12,171 nt of DNA from CAZTAO01 sp964611645 (GTDB taxonomy: Bacteria > Armatimonadota > UBA5829): assembly GCA_964611645.1 (NCBI GenBank), contig CAZTAO010000091.1, positions 1 to 12,171 of the forward strand, in the 5' to 3' direction. A program made the translations under genes and the position numbers. Each line of letters begins with the position of its first letter. The first letter of the stretch is position 1. Of this stretch, positions 1 to 6,788 are shown piece after piece. The notes under the pieces are model-generated. The model was not told the DNA's origin. It did not search any database and worked only from the letters and a program-made list of their open reading frames with translations.

Positions 1-595
1 AGAGTATCGAGGCTGCAGCTTCAGCATCAGCTACAAATGACGACATGGACTTCGGAAGCGCGTTGCCCTCTTCGAGGTTCCAGAGAACCAGCCCGACGCC
101 CGATCCGACTAAGCCGCTTATCTGTTGAAGCATGTCCGCCGGCAGCAGACTCCAGGCGAAATCATAGATGACTATCACCTCCGGCTTCCACGCCAAGCCC
201 TCTCGGAGGGTTTCCCTCACCTCTGCCATCTTGTCCCCGGGCGAGCCGAAGAAGTCTTCTCGGGGCAGGTGGGTGAGGTCCCGACGCCGGGCGACCAGCG
301 CGTGCTTCTCCTCGATATCGAACCGCTGGCAAAGCTCGATGGTAGGCCGGGCGGAATAGCGTGGACAAATGAAGAGGACTCTCGTACGCCCCCGGTAGTA
401 AGGCAGAGCTGTTGGTAGGTGAGGTGTTGTGATTTCGCGGGTGACGGTTGTGATGTAGCTTGCTTCCAGTGGATCGTCAAAGCCCGGCCAGGAGTAGAAC
501 TTCCCATCGAACTGCACTCCCTGCTGCACACCGGCCAAGGCCTGGGTGGTTATGAGCGCGAAAAGCGCCAGAACGCACAAGAGCAACATTCTCAT
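1..595 (-). CDS. Secreted protein of unknown function, 3' part beyond window
   Basis: An uninterrupted minus-strand frame of 198 codons runs from ATG at 595 off the left edge, so the C-terminus is missing. Residues 1-21 form a signal peptide: MRM, a Leu/Ala/Phe-rich core, then a QALA cleavage motif, so the product is probably exported. Around residue 68 a hydrophobic strand (VLFICPRYSARP) begins an alternating strand/helix region. It includes EVIVIYDFAW and a later GVGLVLWN strand, which recalls a class I glutamine-amidotransferase-like (ThuA-like) fold. Such domains occur in secreted sugar-related proteins of environmental bacteria, but this assignment is weak. The start codon overlaps the stop of the GntR gene as ATGA, so the two are probably cotranscribed and translationally coupled. 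That makes this gene a likely target or partner of the regulator. I do not recognise a specific family. Confidence 0.8.
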   Translation of the reverse strand, partial: MRMLLLCVLALFALITTQALAGVQQGVQFDGKFYSWPGFDDPLEASYITTVTREITTPHLPTALPYYRGRTRVLFICPRYSARPTIELCQRFDIEEKHALVARRRDLTHLPREDFFGSPGDKMAEVRETLREGLAWKPEVIVIYDFAWSLLPADMLQQISGLVGSGVGLVLWNLEEGNALPKSMSSFVADAEAAASIL

Positions 596-1290
596 TCTGC
601 TTCCTTGTCTATCCTCCCCATCAGCACGCGCTGCACTGCCAATCTCATACTGCCGATGAACTCCCGCATCACGCGCTCTGATCTGTCCGGGTCGTGCGCG
701 GCAATAGCCTCAACTACTGGCGCAAATTCCAGGGGTACACTACGGTCATCCGGCATCCCGGATAGTATCATTTGCGCAAAGGCGCAATCGCGAGTTGAGA
801 GCAGCGAGAGGTCCTGGCTTTCCCAGATGGCAAGCAGCCTGGCGTTTCCGCAGTTGGCAAGCAAGTACCTGTGAAACCGGATGGCAAGTCGCACCCTCTC
901 CTGGTCGCCGCCTTCGGAAGTAGCCCTCTCGTATTCAGAAGCGATCTCCCGCATGCCGTCGATCTGCCACCCCGTCATGTTCTTCGCTGCTAGCCGTGCG
1001 GCCATCCCTTCGATGGCTTCCCGAGCCTCGAAGTGGGAGAGCACGTCCTCCGGAGACATATCTTCGATGCACCTGACAATCCTGCTCAGACCAGCCCTAG
1101 GGCTGACGACAAGTCCCTCGTTCTCCAGCCTCTGCAACGCCTCCCGGACGGGCACACGACTCAGGTTCAACTCCTCGGCTATCTGCGATTCAACCAGCCG
1201 TTCTCCCGGCACATACGCGCCCGTAACCAGTTTGTGTCGTAGAAAGGAATATGCCCTATCCGATTTCACGCTTCCGCTGGATTGGTTCAT
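592..1290 (-). CDS. GntR-family transcriptional regulator, FCD (FadR-like) subfamily
   Basis: This 232-residue protein has the usual FCD-type GntR length. Residues 10-75 form the winged helix-turn-helix: a DRAYSFLRHKLVTGAYVPGERL lead-in, then VESQIAEELNLSRVPVREAL and LENEGLV. Residues 80-222 form the helical FCD ligand domain, with the landmarks FHRYLLANCGN and VVEAIAAHD. FCD domains normally bind a metal through one Asp and three His. Here only H140 remains: the Asp position is A136 and the other two His positions are F189 and F211. Effector binding may therefore be metal-independent, or the domain may bind nothing. The gene has its own promoter with palindromes (1378-1446) and overlaps the next secreted gene by ATGA, so autoregulation is likely. 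Related regulators control sugar acid or hexuronate use; here that is only an inference from the neighbouring carbohydrate-type genes. Confidence 0.93.
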   Translation of the reverse strand: MNQSSGSVKSDRAYSFLRHKLVTGAYVPGERLVESQIAEELNLSRVPVREALQRLENEGLVVSPRAGLSRIVRCIEDMSPEDVLSHFEAREAIEGMAARLAAKNMTGWQIDGMREIASEYERATSEGGDQERVRLAIRFHRYLLANCGNARLLAIWESQDLSLLSTRDCAFAQMILSGMPDDRSVPLEFAPVVEAIAAHDPDRSERVMREFIGSMRLAVQRVLMGRIDKEAE

Positions 1291-1377
1291 CTCGTTGGTC
1301 TATCCTTCCTCACATCTTCTTCGCAGTTGTCGCCCTGCACGGAAGCTGATATGTTCTGGCCTCATACCGGATGCCAT

Positions 1378-1425
1378 GGTATACGAACATAGTCTATTGT
1401 CGACACCAATGACTGCTAGTATACC
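1378..1425. promoter_or_regulatory. Candidate GntR operator palindromes
   Basis: GGTATAC (1378-1384) and GTATACC (1419-1425) form a 7-bp inverted pair, and each contains the self-complementary GTATAC. The second overlaps the -10 box of the GntR promoter. Between them, 1396-1410 reads ATTG-N7-CAAT around the palindrome TGTCGACA (1398-1405), right at the predicted transcription start. E. coli UxuR/ExuR, also FCD-type GntR proteins, bind sites centred on GGTATACC, so the match is plausible. Binding by this regulator is inference. Confidence 0.45.
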
Positions 1426-1446
1426 AGCGCATTGTGGCACTGTCAA
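1418..1446 (-). promoter_or_regulatory. Sigma70-type promoter of the GntR operon
   Basis: On the minus strand TTGACA (1446-1441) is followed after exactly 17 bases by TATACT (1423-1418). This is a perfect -35 box and a one-mismatch -10 box. Transcription would start near 1411, giving a leader of about 120 bases before the GntR start codon at 1290. The -10 box overlaps one of two GTATAC palindromes, which suits repression by steric exclusion. Confidence 0.75.
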
Positions 1447-1486
1447 TGCATTAAGCGATGTTTTGTTGCGCGATGTTTCCCTAGGG

Positions 1487-1512
1487 GGGTGAGTCCACAG
1501 CTTTCGGACCCC
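1487..1512 (+). repeat. Bulged hairpin, GAGTCC family copy 1
   Basis: GGG (1487-1489) pairs with CCC (1510-1512). After a TGA bulge (1490-1492), GTCC (1493-1496) pairs with GGAC (1506-1509) around a 9-base loop. The string GAGTCCACAGCTTTC (1491-1505) recurs with one mismatch on the opposite strand at 1768-1782. It may be a structured RNA motif or a protein site. Confidence 0.45.
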
Positions 1513-1602
1513 AAATTCGGACATCAAAAAAACGTAAACAGATAATTGTGGCGTATCATTTCCTCCACCAACAACTAGGAAATAAACGCTCTCTCTGCAA
1601 GA

Positions 1603-1633
1603 GCCTCGGGAAGTTAGACTCCCGGGGCTTTTT
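1603..1633 (+). terminator. Rho-independent terminator with no obvious upstream gene
   Basis: GCCTCGGGA (1603-1611) pairs with TCCCGGGGC (1620-1628) as a 9-bp stem with one G-T pair and an 8-base loop. TTTTT (1629-1633) follows directly. It points along the plus strand, yet no plus-strand gene precedes it in the window and the GntR transcript runs the other way. It may end a short noncoding transcript that starts in 1411-1600, or it may belong to a leader regulated by attenuation. Confidence 0.75.
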
Positions 1634-1680
1634 GCCGTTTTACGCGTGGGATTCGAGGCTACGAGTCACAGATTCGGCGG

Positions 1681-1710
1681 GGTGCTGAGTCCCTGACCTG
1701 TGGACGCACC
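1681..1710 (+). repeat. Bulged hairpin, GAGTCC family copy 2
   Basis: GGTGC (1681-1685) pairs with GCACC (1706-1710). After a TGA bulge (1686-1688), GTCC (1689-1692) pairs with GGAC (1702-1705) around a 9-base loop. This is the same architecture as 1487-1512 with different outer-helix bases, so the outer helix has changed on both sides. Confidence 0.45.
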
Positions 1711-1772
1711 TCCGGCCATTTCGACCACATTTTGCCCCCGAATTCTCTGTTTCGGCACTTTCTCTCTGAAAG

Positions 1773-1800
1773 CTCTGGACTCGGGGGGGTGAGTCCAGAG
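1773..1800. repeat. Perfect 10-bp palindrome with G-rich loop, GAGTCC family copy 3
   Basis: CTCTGGACTC (1773-1782) and GAGTCCAGAG (1791-1800) are exact reverse complements around an eight-base GGGGGGGT loop. GGGGGGTGAGTCCAGAG (1784-1800) repeats 1484-1500 with one mismatch, exactly 300 bases downstream. No T-run follows on either strand, so it is unlikely to be a terminator. Confidence 0.6.
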
Positions 1801-1892
1801 ACGACGTTCTAGCCTCGAAATCTAATAGAGATGGTTTGATTCTCGAAGAGTACGCTGGGAGTAGGGAGTGTTACTGGGGATTCCGGCACCAC

Positions 1893-2092
1893 ACAGCGGA
1901 GGGATTGCCGAGGATGCTGTTGAATGTGTACCTAAAGCTCTTGTGTGTCGTACGGTTAGCATTCACCGAATCCACTCGAAGGCCCCTGGGCTTCATGACG
2001 CCGCTGGGAGCCCGGCTGCACTACGAAAATCAGTGCCCAAGACTAGCAGCGGCATACGCAAAGCCGTGTCCAGAAGACCGGGTGCGGTACAT
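1893..2092 (+). repeat. 200-base leader element, copy A (upstream of beta-helix gene)
   Basis: This stretch aligns over its whole length with 6789-6982, at roughly three-quarters identity by eye. Strongly shared blocks are GAATGCTGTTGAAT-like sequence near the start and AAATCAGTGCCCAAGACT, CGCAAAGCCGTGTCC and ACCGGGTGCGGTACAT near the end. A plus frame (1836-2153, 105 codons) crosses it. It shares PRMLLN and AKPCP.(D/N)RVRY with the other copy and ends on the ATGA at the beta-helix start (2150). In the middle, however, the two copies are read in different frames although the DNA there is nearly identical, which argues for constraint on nucleic acid or for decay. Whether it is a coupled leader gene, an untranslated regulatory RNA or a mobile-element relic is open. 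Confidence 0.65.
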
Positions 2093-2149
2093 CAGCGCAA
2101 ACGCAGAACAGCGCTATCAGCTATCACTATCGCAAAGAGGTCAATATCT

Positions 2150-4348
2150 ATGAGCAACATCAGATCGACACTTCTGGGGCTAGTCCTGCTGCTTGCAGCG
2201 ATGAGCTTGTCTCTGTCGGTGGGGGCGGCAACTCTCCACGTTAACCGGAACCATCCGCGCGCAGCCGACACCAACCCGGGCTCGGCGGACAGGCCGCTGA
2301 TTACGATCTCACGTGGGGCAGACCTGGCCAACCCCGGCGACACGGTGATGATATGGGCGGGTGTGTATCGGGAGCATGTTTCTCCAAAACGAGGGGGAGC
2401 GGGCCCCGGCAAAATGATCACCTACCAGGCGCGACCGGGTGACGCCGTCGTGATCAAAGGATCCGATCTTTGGAGGCCGAATTGGAGGCCTGCCAAGCTG
2501 GACGGAGTATCGGCGCGCGTCTGGCAGGCTCCGCTGAACGAGTCTCTCTTCGCCTACGACTTCCCCACCAAGGACTTCAACCCGTTCCACCAGTCTCCGC
2601 TGAGGATTTACCAGAAGACTGTGGATGAGTACTATGCACCCGTGCGGCCCGCTGCGCCGGGGAAGTTACTGGAGGTGACCCGCGGAGCTATCTTCTTTAA
2701 CGGGAAACCTATCAAACAAATAACCGACCCTGCTGCCTTCAACTTCGCGAGCGGTGTCTTTATGGTCCCCGAGGACGGCAAGACTATCCTGCTCCGCCTG
2801 CCCTTCGACCAGTCGCCCCGGGGACGTGAGTTCGAAATAGTCACCCGAGAGCAGGTGTTTGCCCCGAAAGAGATGGACCTCAATTTCATCCGTCTAAAGG
2901 GTCTGATCTTCGAGCACGCCGCTAACGGCAACGGCGTACCCCAGTTCGGGATGGTATCGGTTACCAGGGGAATGTATTGGATCATAGAGGACTGCGCTTT
3001 CCGCTGGGCAGGAACTGCGGGCGCCGACATCGGGCAAAGCGCCTGGTACGACATGCCCGGTCGCGGTGCGGCGAGTTCACCCAGCGCCGGAAAGCTCGAC
3101 TTCGACATGATTGTTCGCCGGTGTACTTTTGCGGACAACGGTACCGCCGGATTGTGGTGCTACTCTCATGGCCGCTCGATCCTGGTGGAAGATTGTGTGT
3201 TCGAGCGCAACAACTGGCTGGGACGCCTCACGTGGGAAGAGGCGGGGCTGAAGTGCCACGGAGTAACAGGCTCGGTCTTTCGCAACAACCTATTCCGCGA
3301 TAACGATTCCTACGCCCTCTGGCTGGATGTGTGCGGAGGAGACAATCGCATCACCCAGAACCTGTTTATCAACAACATGAACTCGGGGGTATTCATCGAA
3401 GCGGTACAGGAAGCAACCCTCGTCGACAACAACATCAGCATCTTCTGCCGGCCTTTCACCTATCCCCAACTCACTAAGGCAGACGGTTTCTACAACCACC
3501 AGTCCTCAAACGTGATCTTCGCCCATAACCTGGCCTTCGGGAACACGGGCTTTGGCGTTCGTTGTCTGCTTCACGGCGAGTATGTTACCAACATTTCGGG
3601 TGGTCTTCCTAGCAAGGTCAGCCATAACCGGGTACTCAACAACATAGTCTACGCCAACGGTCGCGGGGCGGTCAGCCTCCCCGTGGACCAGCGCCTCTGC
3701 TGGGACAACACGAGCGAGGGCAACTTCATCTGGGGAGCCGCCGATGCCCCGCTCTTTGAACTGGAGCGCGGAATCATGCCCCCGTCCCAACTGGTCGGGA
3801 TGATTGAGAAGGCCATCGGTGACAAAGGGATCTCGCCCCATGAGGCGCCGCTGCTGAACCGGTGGAAGACCGGAGAGCTTGGTCCCAATGTCGGAGACAT
3901 GCGCCACAACGGGCCTCTGGTGGGTCTTCCTCTTTGGCGGGCGGTCCAACAGCGTGATATGGACTCCGTGATCGGCCCCCTGCCGGACTTCCGCATGTAC
4001 TTCGACGGCAAAATCATGCTCCAACTGAAGAAGCCCTCCGAGCCTTATGGCGTGGGCCAGGGACACGGCGAATCGGACGAGGTCGTAGGCGCAAGGCCGG
4101 AGTCCTATGCCGCTCTTACCGACGTGAAGTGTGCGCCGCTCCCCTACATCAAGTACGACTATTTCGGCAATCCGCGCCCGACTGATCAACCGCCGACCGT
4201 TGGCCCGATCCAGGACCTGCCTCGCATGTCGACCGGCGAGGAAGCCAGCGCTATCGAACTATGGCCCAATGCCAACCCGAACCGTCCACTAGCCACTGCA
4301 ATGAAGATTTCCATCAAACCGCTCCCGGTCAAGGCGGATGGAGAGTAG
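2150..4348 (+). CDS. Secreted right-handed parallel beta-helix protein (polysaccharide lyase/epimerase-like)
   Basis: ATG at 2150 is chosen because AAAGAGGT (2134-2141) precedes it and a signal peptide follows directly (residues 1-26: MSNIRST, a long Leu/Ala core, then SVGA). The frame is open back to 1868, but that extension is arginine-rich, lies in the leader element and would bury the signal peptide. The product has 732 residues. Residues 28-105 match the DUF1565-type start of beta-helix proteins: a NPGSADRPL..ISRGADLANPGDTVMIWAGVY block, then a KMITYQARPGDAVVIKG strand. From about 255 to 580, short coil repeats rich in stacked Asn (FRNNLFRDNDSYALWLD, NRITQNLFINNMNSGVFIE) are typical of pectate-lyase-fold enzymes and PL6/PL9-like proteins. 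The 150-residue tail is not recognised. A role on an acidic extracellular polysaccharide is likely; I cannot name the substrate. Confidence 0.85.
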   Translation: MSNIRSTLLGLVLLLAAMSLSLSVGAATLHVNRNHPRAADTNPGSADRPLITISRGADLANPGDTVMIWAGVYREHVSPKRGGAGPGKMITYQARPGDAVVIKGSDLWRPNWRPAKLDGVSARVWQAPLNESLFAYDFPTKDFNPFHQSPLRIYQKTVDEYYAPVRPAAPGKLLEVTRGAIFFNGKPIKQITDPAAFNFASGVFMVPEDGKTILLRLPFDQSPRGREFEIVTREQVFAPKEMDLNFIRLKGLIFEHAANGNGVPQFGMVSVTRGMYWIIEDCAFRWAGTAGADIGQSAWYDMPGRGAASSPSAGKLDFDMIVRRCTFADNGTAGLWCYSHGRSILVEDCVFERNNWLGRLTWEEAGLKCHGVTGSVFRNNLFRDNDSYALWLDVCGGDNRITQNLFINNMNSGVFIEAVQEATLVDNNISIFCRPFTYPQLTKADGFYNHQSSNVIFAHNLAFGNTGFGVRCLLHGEYVTNISGGLPSKVSHNRVLNNIVYANGRGAVSLPVDQRLCWDNTSEGNFIWGAADAPLFELERGIMPPSQLVGMIEKAIGDKGISPHEAPLLNRWKTGELGPNVGDMRHNGPLVGLPLWRAVQQRDMDSVIGPLPDFRMYFDGKIMLQLKKPSEPYGVGQGHGESDEVVGARPESYAALTDVKCAPLPYIKYDYFGNPRPTDQPPTVGPIQDLPRMSTGEEASAIELWPNANPNRPLATAMKISIKPLPVKADGE

Positions 4349-4358
4349 TTCAGCCGCT

Positions 4359-4378
4359 GGTTGAGCGAAGTCGAAACT
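4359..4378. repeat. Short REP-like palindromic motif
   Basis: GGTTGAGCGAAGTCGAAACT lies in the 50 bases between two secreted-protein genes. Its core TGAGCGAAGTCGA resembles a dispersed intergenic palindrome I know from several environmental bacterial genomes. The outer bases GGTT and AACT pair weakly. Only one copy is visible here, so its repeated nature is inferred. Confidence 0.35.
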
Positions 4379-4398
4379 TGGTGTCCAGGAGGTATCTG

Positions 4399-6285
4399 AT
4401 GCTTTGCAGAGCAATACTGGTTCTGTCTGTTATTGCAGGCATGGCTCTCCCAACGAGCGCCCAGGTAAGAGTGCGCGAATTCCGTGATCCAGGTTACAGG
4501 CTCTTGGGCGCCTACCGGGGCCTGGCCGGAGAGTATGCTGATTACGCGGGCCATGGCGTAATCAGCCTCGGCGATACGTTCCCCAATAAGAAGCAGTTCT
4601 GGGCAGGGATGAAGACCGAGCACGATTCCGGCAAAGCGAGTGATTACAGCATCCTGGGGGTGTACCTGGGAATCGGACCAGGCCCTCGGTTGGACGAAGG
4701 TCTGACAATGGATAAGATCAAGCAGCGCTTGGATGCCTGGCTCAAGACGGAGCCGGGGATTCCTACCTACCCGGAACTCATTCCAGCAATAACCATCGCG
4801 GAAGAGAACGTGCCCACCAACTCAAAGCTCCTGGATCAGACTACGCGTTACGTTCGCGAAACCTACGGCATTCCCGTTTTCCAATGGTGGTCGGACCCCA
4901 TCCCTCCAAGTCCCGGATTGGCAGCCGACGGCTGGGTCTGGGACTCATATTTCTGGGAATACCCTCGCTTCCGGAAGCACCTGATGAAGTTTGTCTCTCT
5001 GGGCAAGCCGCTCAACTGCCTGGTTTGGGCCACTGACCCAGCCTGGCCCAACTACGCCGCAGGTCGCTTTGGAAACACCAATGATCTCATCAACAACGTT
5101 GACGACCAGTTCCGTGTGTGCATGGAGTATAACGTGCCGGTGGTGCTGTTTGCTGTTTCCGGGCCGCCAGGCTCCGTGGATATGTGGATGGGCAGTGACA
5201 CTCCGGATATGGTCGCACTCAGAAACTGGATCAAGGTGAAGCGGGCACAGATGCACTCGTTCAAGCCAGGTGATCTGCCTCTTTCCTCCGCGAACTATTC
5301 AGCTCGCGGCCGGTCGGTCCCGGTTGGCGGGGATGCGGATGCGCCGAGCGTGTACCGGGAGGACTTCTCCGGCTTCGGATGGATCGAGGACGCAAACCTG
5401 ACTGGCTTTCTGGATATGAGGCTAACGAGTGAGCCGCAGGAGAGGCCTGGCTACCTGCTCGCGAAGTCCAGTGCGAAAAGGCCGGTCGAGGCCACACTCA
5501 CGTATCGGTTCGAGTCGCATTTCCCGCTCAAGAATGTCAAGGTCACCCTCGCCGGAGCGGCCCCGCCTGCGGCGCGCTCAAAGAACACCATCGCTCTATC
5601 CACTGACGAGAAGACTTGGAGTATCAGACGCGAACAGTCCGGAAATGCCGAGATAAAGCAGACAGACGTAAACGCGGACGAAAGCTTCCTTAAAGGTTCC
5701 TGCGTCTTCTACGTAAAGGTAAAAATGGCCAATGACGCCAGGAAAGATGGAGTCCCCGCCAATCGGCTGGACTGGCTCAAAGTGGAGTGCATTCATGATG
5801 CTCCCGCGAATGCCGTCGCCTCTCTGTCCGCCGACCAGTACGGCGGCCTCTACTATGATGACGATTTCTCTACCTCGCGCTGGGAGCATCTAGGATCAGT
5901 GGATGTCAACGGCAAGGGCGGGTATAGAGAAGGGGAGTTCTGGGTTGGCAGCCGCGCCGGGTCCGGCAGTTCGGTCCATCTGGTTCAAAGCGTCCAGTCT
6001 CCGGGGGAGATGAAGGGACTCACGGTATCAGCTAGTGCGTACGCCAACGCCAGGAGTCTTGGTGGCGGGGTCGAGTTGGGAGTTGGCCCTCGTGGCGGTC
6101 CGGTTAGGTGGAGCATGACGGCGGGCGACCAGGAAGATTGGCTCGATCTCAGTATTCCCGTTGCCCAACTCGCGGGCCTGCGAGATTTCGACGTCCACAT
6201 CACGCTCAAGAGCACCAGCGGGGTAGACATGGGCGACACCGCGCCTGCCACCGTCACCGCTCTCAAGATACGAGCAATGCAGTGA
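4399..6285 (+). CDS. Secreted protein, probable TIM-barrel plus beta-sandwich domains, function unknown
   Basis: ATG at 4399 follows a strong AGGAGGT (4387-4393) with a 5-base gap and begins a signal peptide (residues 1-21, cleavage after LPTSA). The frame is open upstream to 4261, but that part overlaps the beta-helix gene. The product has 628 residues. Residues 22-300 alternate strand and helix and are Trp-rich (VFQWWSDP, WVWDSYFWEYP, LVWATDPAWPNY, VVLFAVSGPPG), which suggests a glycoside-hydrolase-like barrel. I see no certain catalytic pair. Residues 315-475 (from YREDFSGFGWIED) and 485-628 (from YYDDDFSTSRWEHLG) look like two related beta-sandwich, possibly carbohydrate-binding, modules. 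The gene lies 50 bases after the beta-helix gene on the same strand and is probably cotranscribed. A hairpin at 6350-6375 follows it. I do not recognise the family. Confidence 0.8.
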   Translation: MLCRAILVLSVIAGMALPTSAQVRVREFRDPGYRLLGAYRGLAGEYADYAGHGVISLGDTFPNKKQFWAGMKTEHDSGKASDYSILGVYLGIGPGPRLDEGLTMDKIKQRLDAWLKTEPGIPTYPELIPAITIAEENVPTNSKLLDQTTRYVRETYGIPVFQWWSDPIPPSPGLAADGWVWDSYFWEYPRFRKHLMKFVSLGKPLNCLVWATDPAWPNYAAGRFGNTNDLINNVDDQFRVCMEYNVPVVLFAVSGPPGSVDMWMGSDTPDMVALRNWIKVKRAQMHSFKPGDLPLSSANYSARGRSVPVGGDADAPSVYREDFSGFGWIEDANLTGFLDMRLTSEPQERPGYLLAKSSAKRPVEATLTYRFESHFPLKNVKVTLAGAAPPAARSKNTIALSTDEKTWSIRREQSGNAEIKQTDVNADESFLKGSCVFYVKVKMANDARKDGVPANRLDWLKVECIHDAPANAVASLSADQYGGLYYDDDFSTSRWEHLGSVDVNGKGGYREGEFWVGSRAGSGSSVHLVQSVQSPGEMKGLTVSASAYANARSLGGGVELGVGPRGGPVRWSMTAGDQEDWLDLSIPVAQLAGLRDFDVHITLKSTSGVDMGDTAPATVTALKIRAMQ

Positions 6286-6349
6286 GTGTTCCGGCAGTGT
6301 TGACGCAGAGAATGTGGGCTGAAGCGCGACCTTGAGAGAAAACTTTGAT

Positions 6350-6387
6350 GGGTAGGGATCTCCGAATCCCTACCCTGTTCCGTTCTG
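6350..6387 (+). terminator. Perfect 10-bp hairpin, probable terminator after the secreted-protein genes
   Basis: GGGTAGGGAT (6350-6359) and ATCCCTACCC (6366-6375) form a perfect stem with a 6-base loop, 65 bases after the stop at 6285. The following TGTTCCGTTCTG has scattered Ts but no clean run, so termination may be weak. The hairpin is nearly symmetrical, so it could also protect transcripts or serve the convergent minus-strand relic. Confidence 0.5.
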
Positions 6388-6434
6388 TCGGCACTCACGT
6401 GGCACCTGGGTCCCAGGCGTTACCATCAATCACC

Positions 6435-6761
6435 TCATCCCCACCCCCCCCTCTGCTCCTCCCAGATCGCCGACTTCACGCTCGCGAGCACCCGCATGGA
6501 CAGTCCATCCGGCTCTTTCCCATCGAGAATAGCCTCAATGATGTCTGGGGCCAGATAGGTAAACCGGTAGATTCTCGCGGCATAGGACTTGTCCATCCCT
6601 ATCGCGGTGGCAAGCTCTGACAGGGATGCAAACTTCCCAGAGTCTATCAACCCCTTCCAGTGGTGGGCCCGGGCAATGGCCAGGGCGAATGACTCGGCGT
6701 ATGTAAGACTATGTTCCGGCGGCTGTGGACCGCCGACAAGTCCGCGCTGGTGAGAAAGCAT
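6435..6761 (-). pseudogene. Relic copy of the recombination-module HTH gene
   Basis: From about residue 18 this 108-codon frame matches the HTH protein at 8827-9243: TYAESFALAIARAHHWK is identical, followed by the HTH and then LAPDIIEAILDG.EPDGLSMRVL. The N-terminal basic segment (VRRRGGRRR and what precedes it) is missing, and the first codons run into sequence belonging to the plus-strand leader region. No good ribosome-binding site precedes the ATG at 6761, and no recombinase gene lies upstream as it does for the intact copy. The last residues also differ (ASVKSAIWEEQRGG against CKPVPIDWDHQREW), although W and QR align. I read it as the scar of an earlier or related element. Residual expression as a short DNA-binding protein cannot be excluded. 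Confidence 0.65.
6653..6689. repeat. 37-bp exact direct repeat (partner 9069-9105)
   Basis: These 37 bases are identical to 9069-9105 and in the same orientation. They encode the AHHWK-flanking part of both HTH copies. The surrounding identity is lower, so this is the best-matched stretch and a possible site for homologous recombination. Confidence 0.85.
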
Positions 6762-6788
6762 GCGGAGCTATACATCTCCCGGTGCCCT

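Larger units (their letters stand above)
1650..1822. repeat. Long-range inverted repeat enclosing structured motifs
   Basis: GATTCGAGGCTA (1650-1661) is complementary to TAGCCTCGAAATC (1810-1822) apart from one bulged base; the 10 bases TTCGAGGCTA match perfectly. The arms enclose the second bulged hairpin (1681-1710) and a 10-bp palindrome (1773-1800). This could be the closing helix of a noncoding RNA or the ends of a small MITE-like unit. I see no target-site duplication. Confidence 0.4.
1291..2149. other. Long intergenic region, no convincing protein gene
   Basis: These 859 bases separate the divergent GntR and beta-helix genes. They hold the GntR promoter and operators, two bulged hairpins plus a palindrome that share GAGTCC, an orphan intrinsic terminator, a long-range inverted repeat (1650-1661 with 1810-1822) and the 200-base element at 1893-2092. 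I could not identify a clear promoter for the beta-helix gene. A 105-codon plus frame (1836-2153) crosses the element and is discussed there. Confidence 0.7.

Noticed and set aside
881..1492. Plus-strand 203-codon frame opposite the GntR gene
   Set aside because: It is antisense to a clear GntR coding region, low in complexity (Ser/Arg-rich) and lacks a ribosome-binding site.
1300..1527. Minus-strand 75-codon frame
   Set aside because: It spans the promoter and operators of the GntR gene, has no recognisable domain and is explained as chance.
1681..1710. Hammerhead ribozyme suggested by CTGAGTCC...GGAC
   Set aside because: The core needs CUGANGA before stem II and GAAAC after it. Here the sequence reads CTGAGTCC, and GCACC follows GGAC, so both core strands are missing.
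1868..2149. N-terminal extension of the beta-helix gene
   Set aside because: It is open but Arg/Ser-rich, lies in the repeated leader and would place the signal peptide 94 residues inside the protein. ATG at 2150 has a ribosome-binding site and starts the signal peptide.
3506..4189. Minus-strand 227-codon frame inside the beta-helix gene
   Set aside because: It is a shadow of a strongly supported coding frame and shows no recognisable motif.
6718..6735. CGGCGG/CCGCCG hairpin as a terminator or att core
   Set aside because: It has only six pairs with a 7-base loop, no T-run, and lies at the edge of the HTH relic; there is not enough to assign a role.
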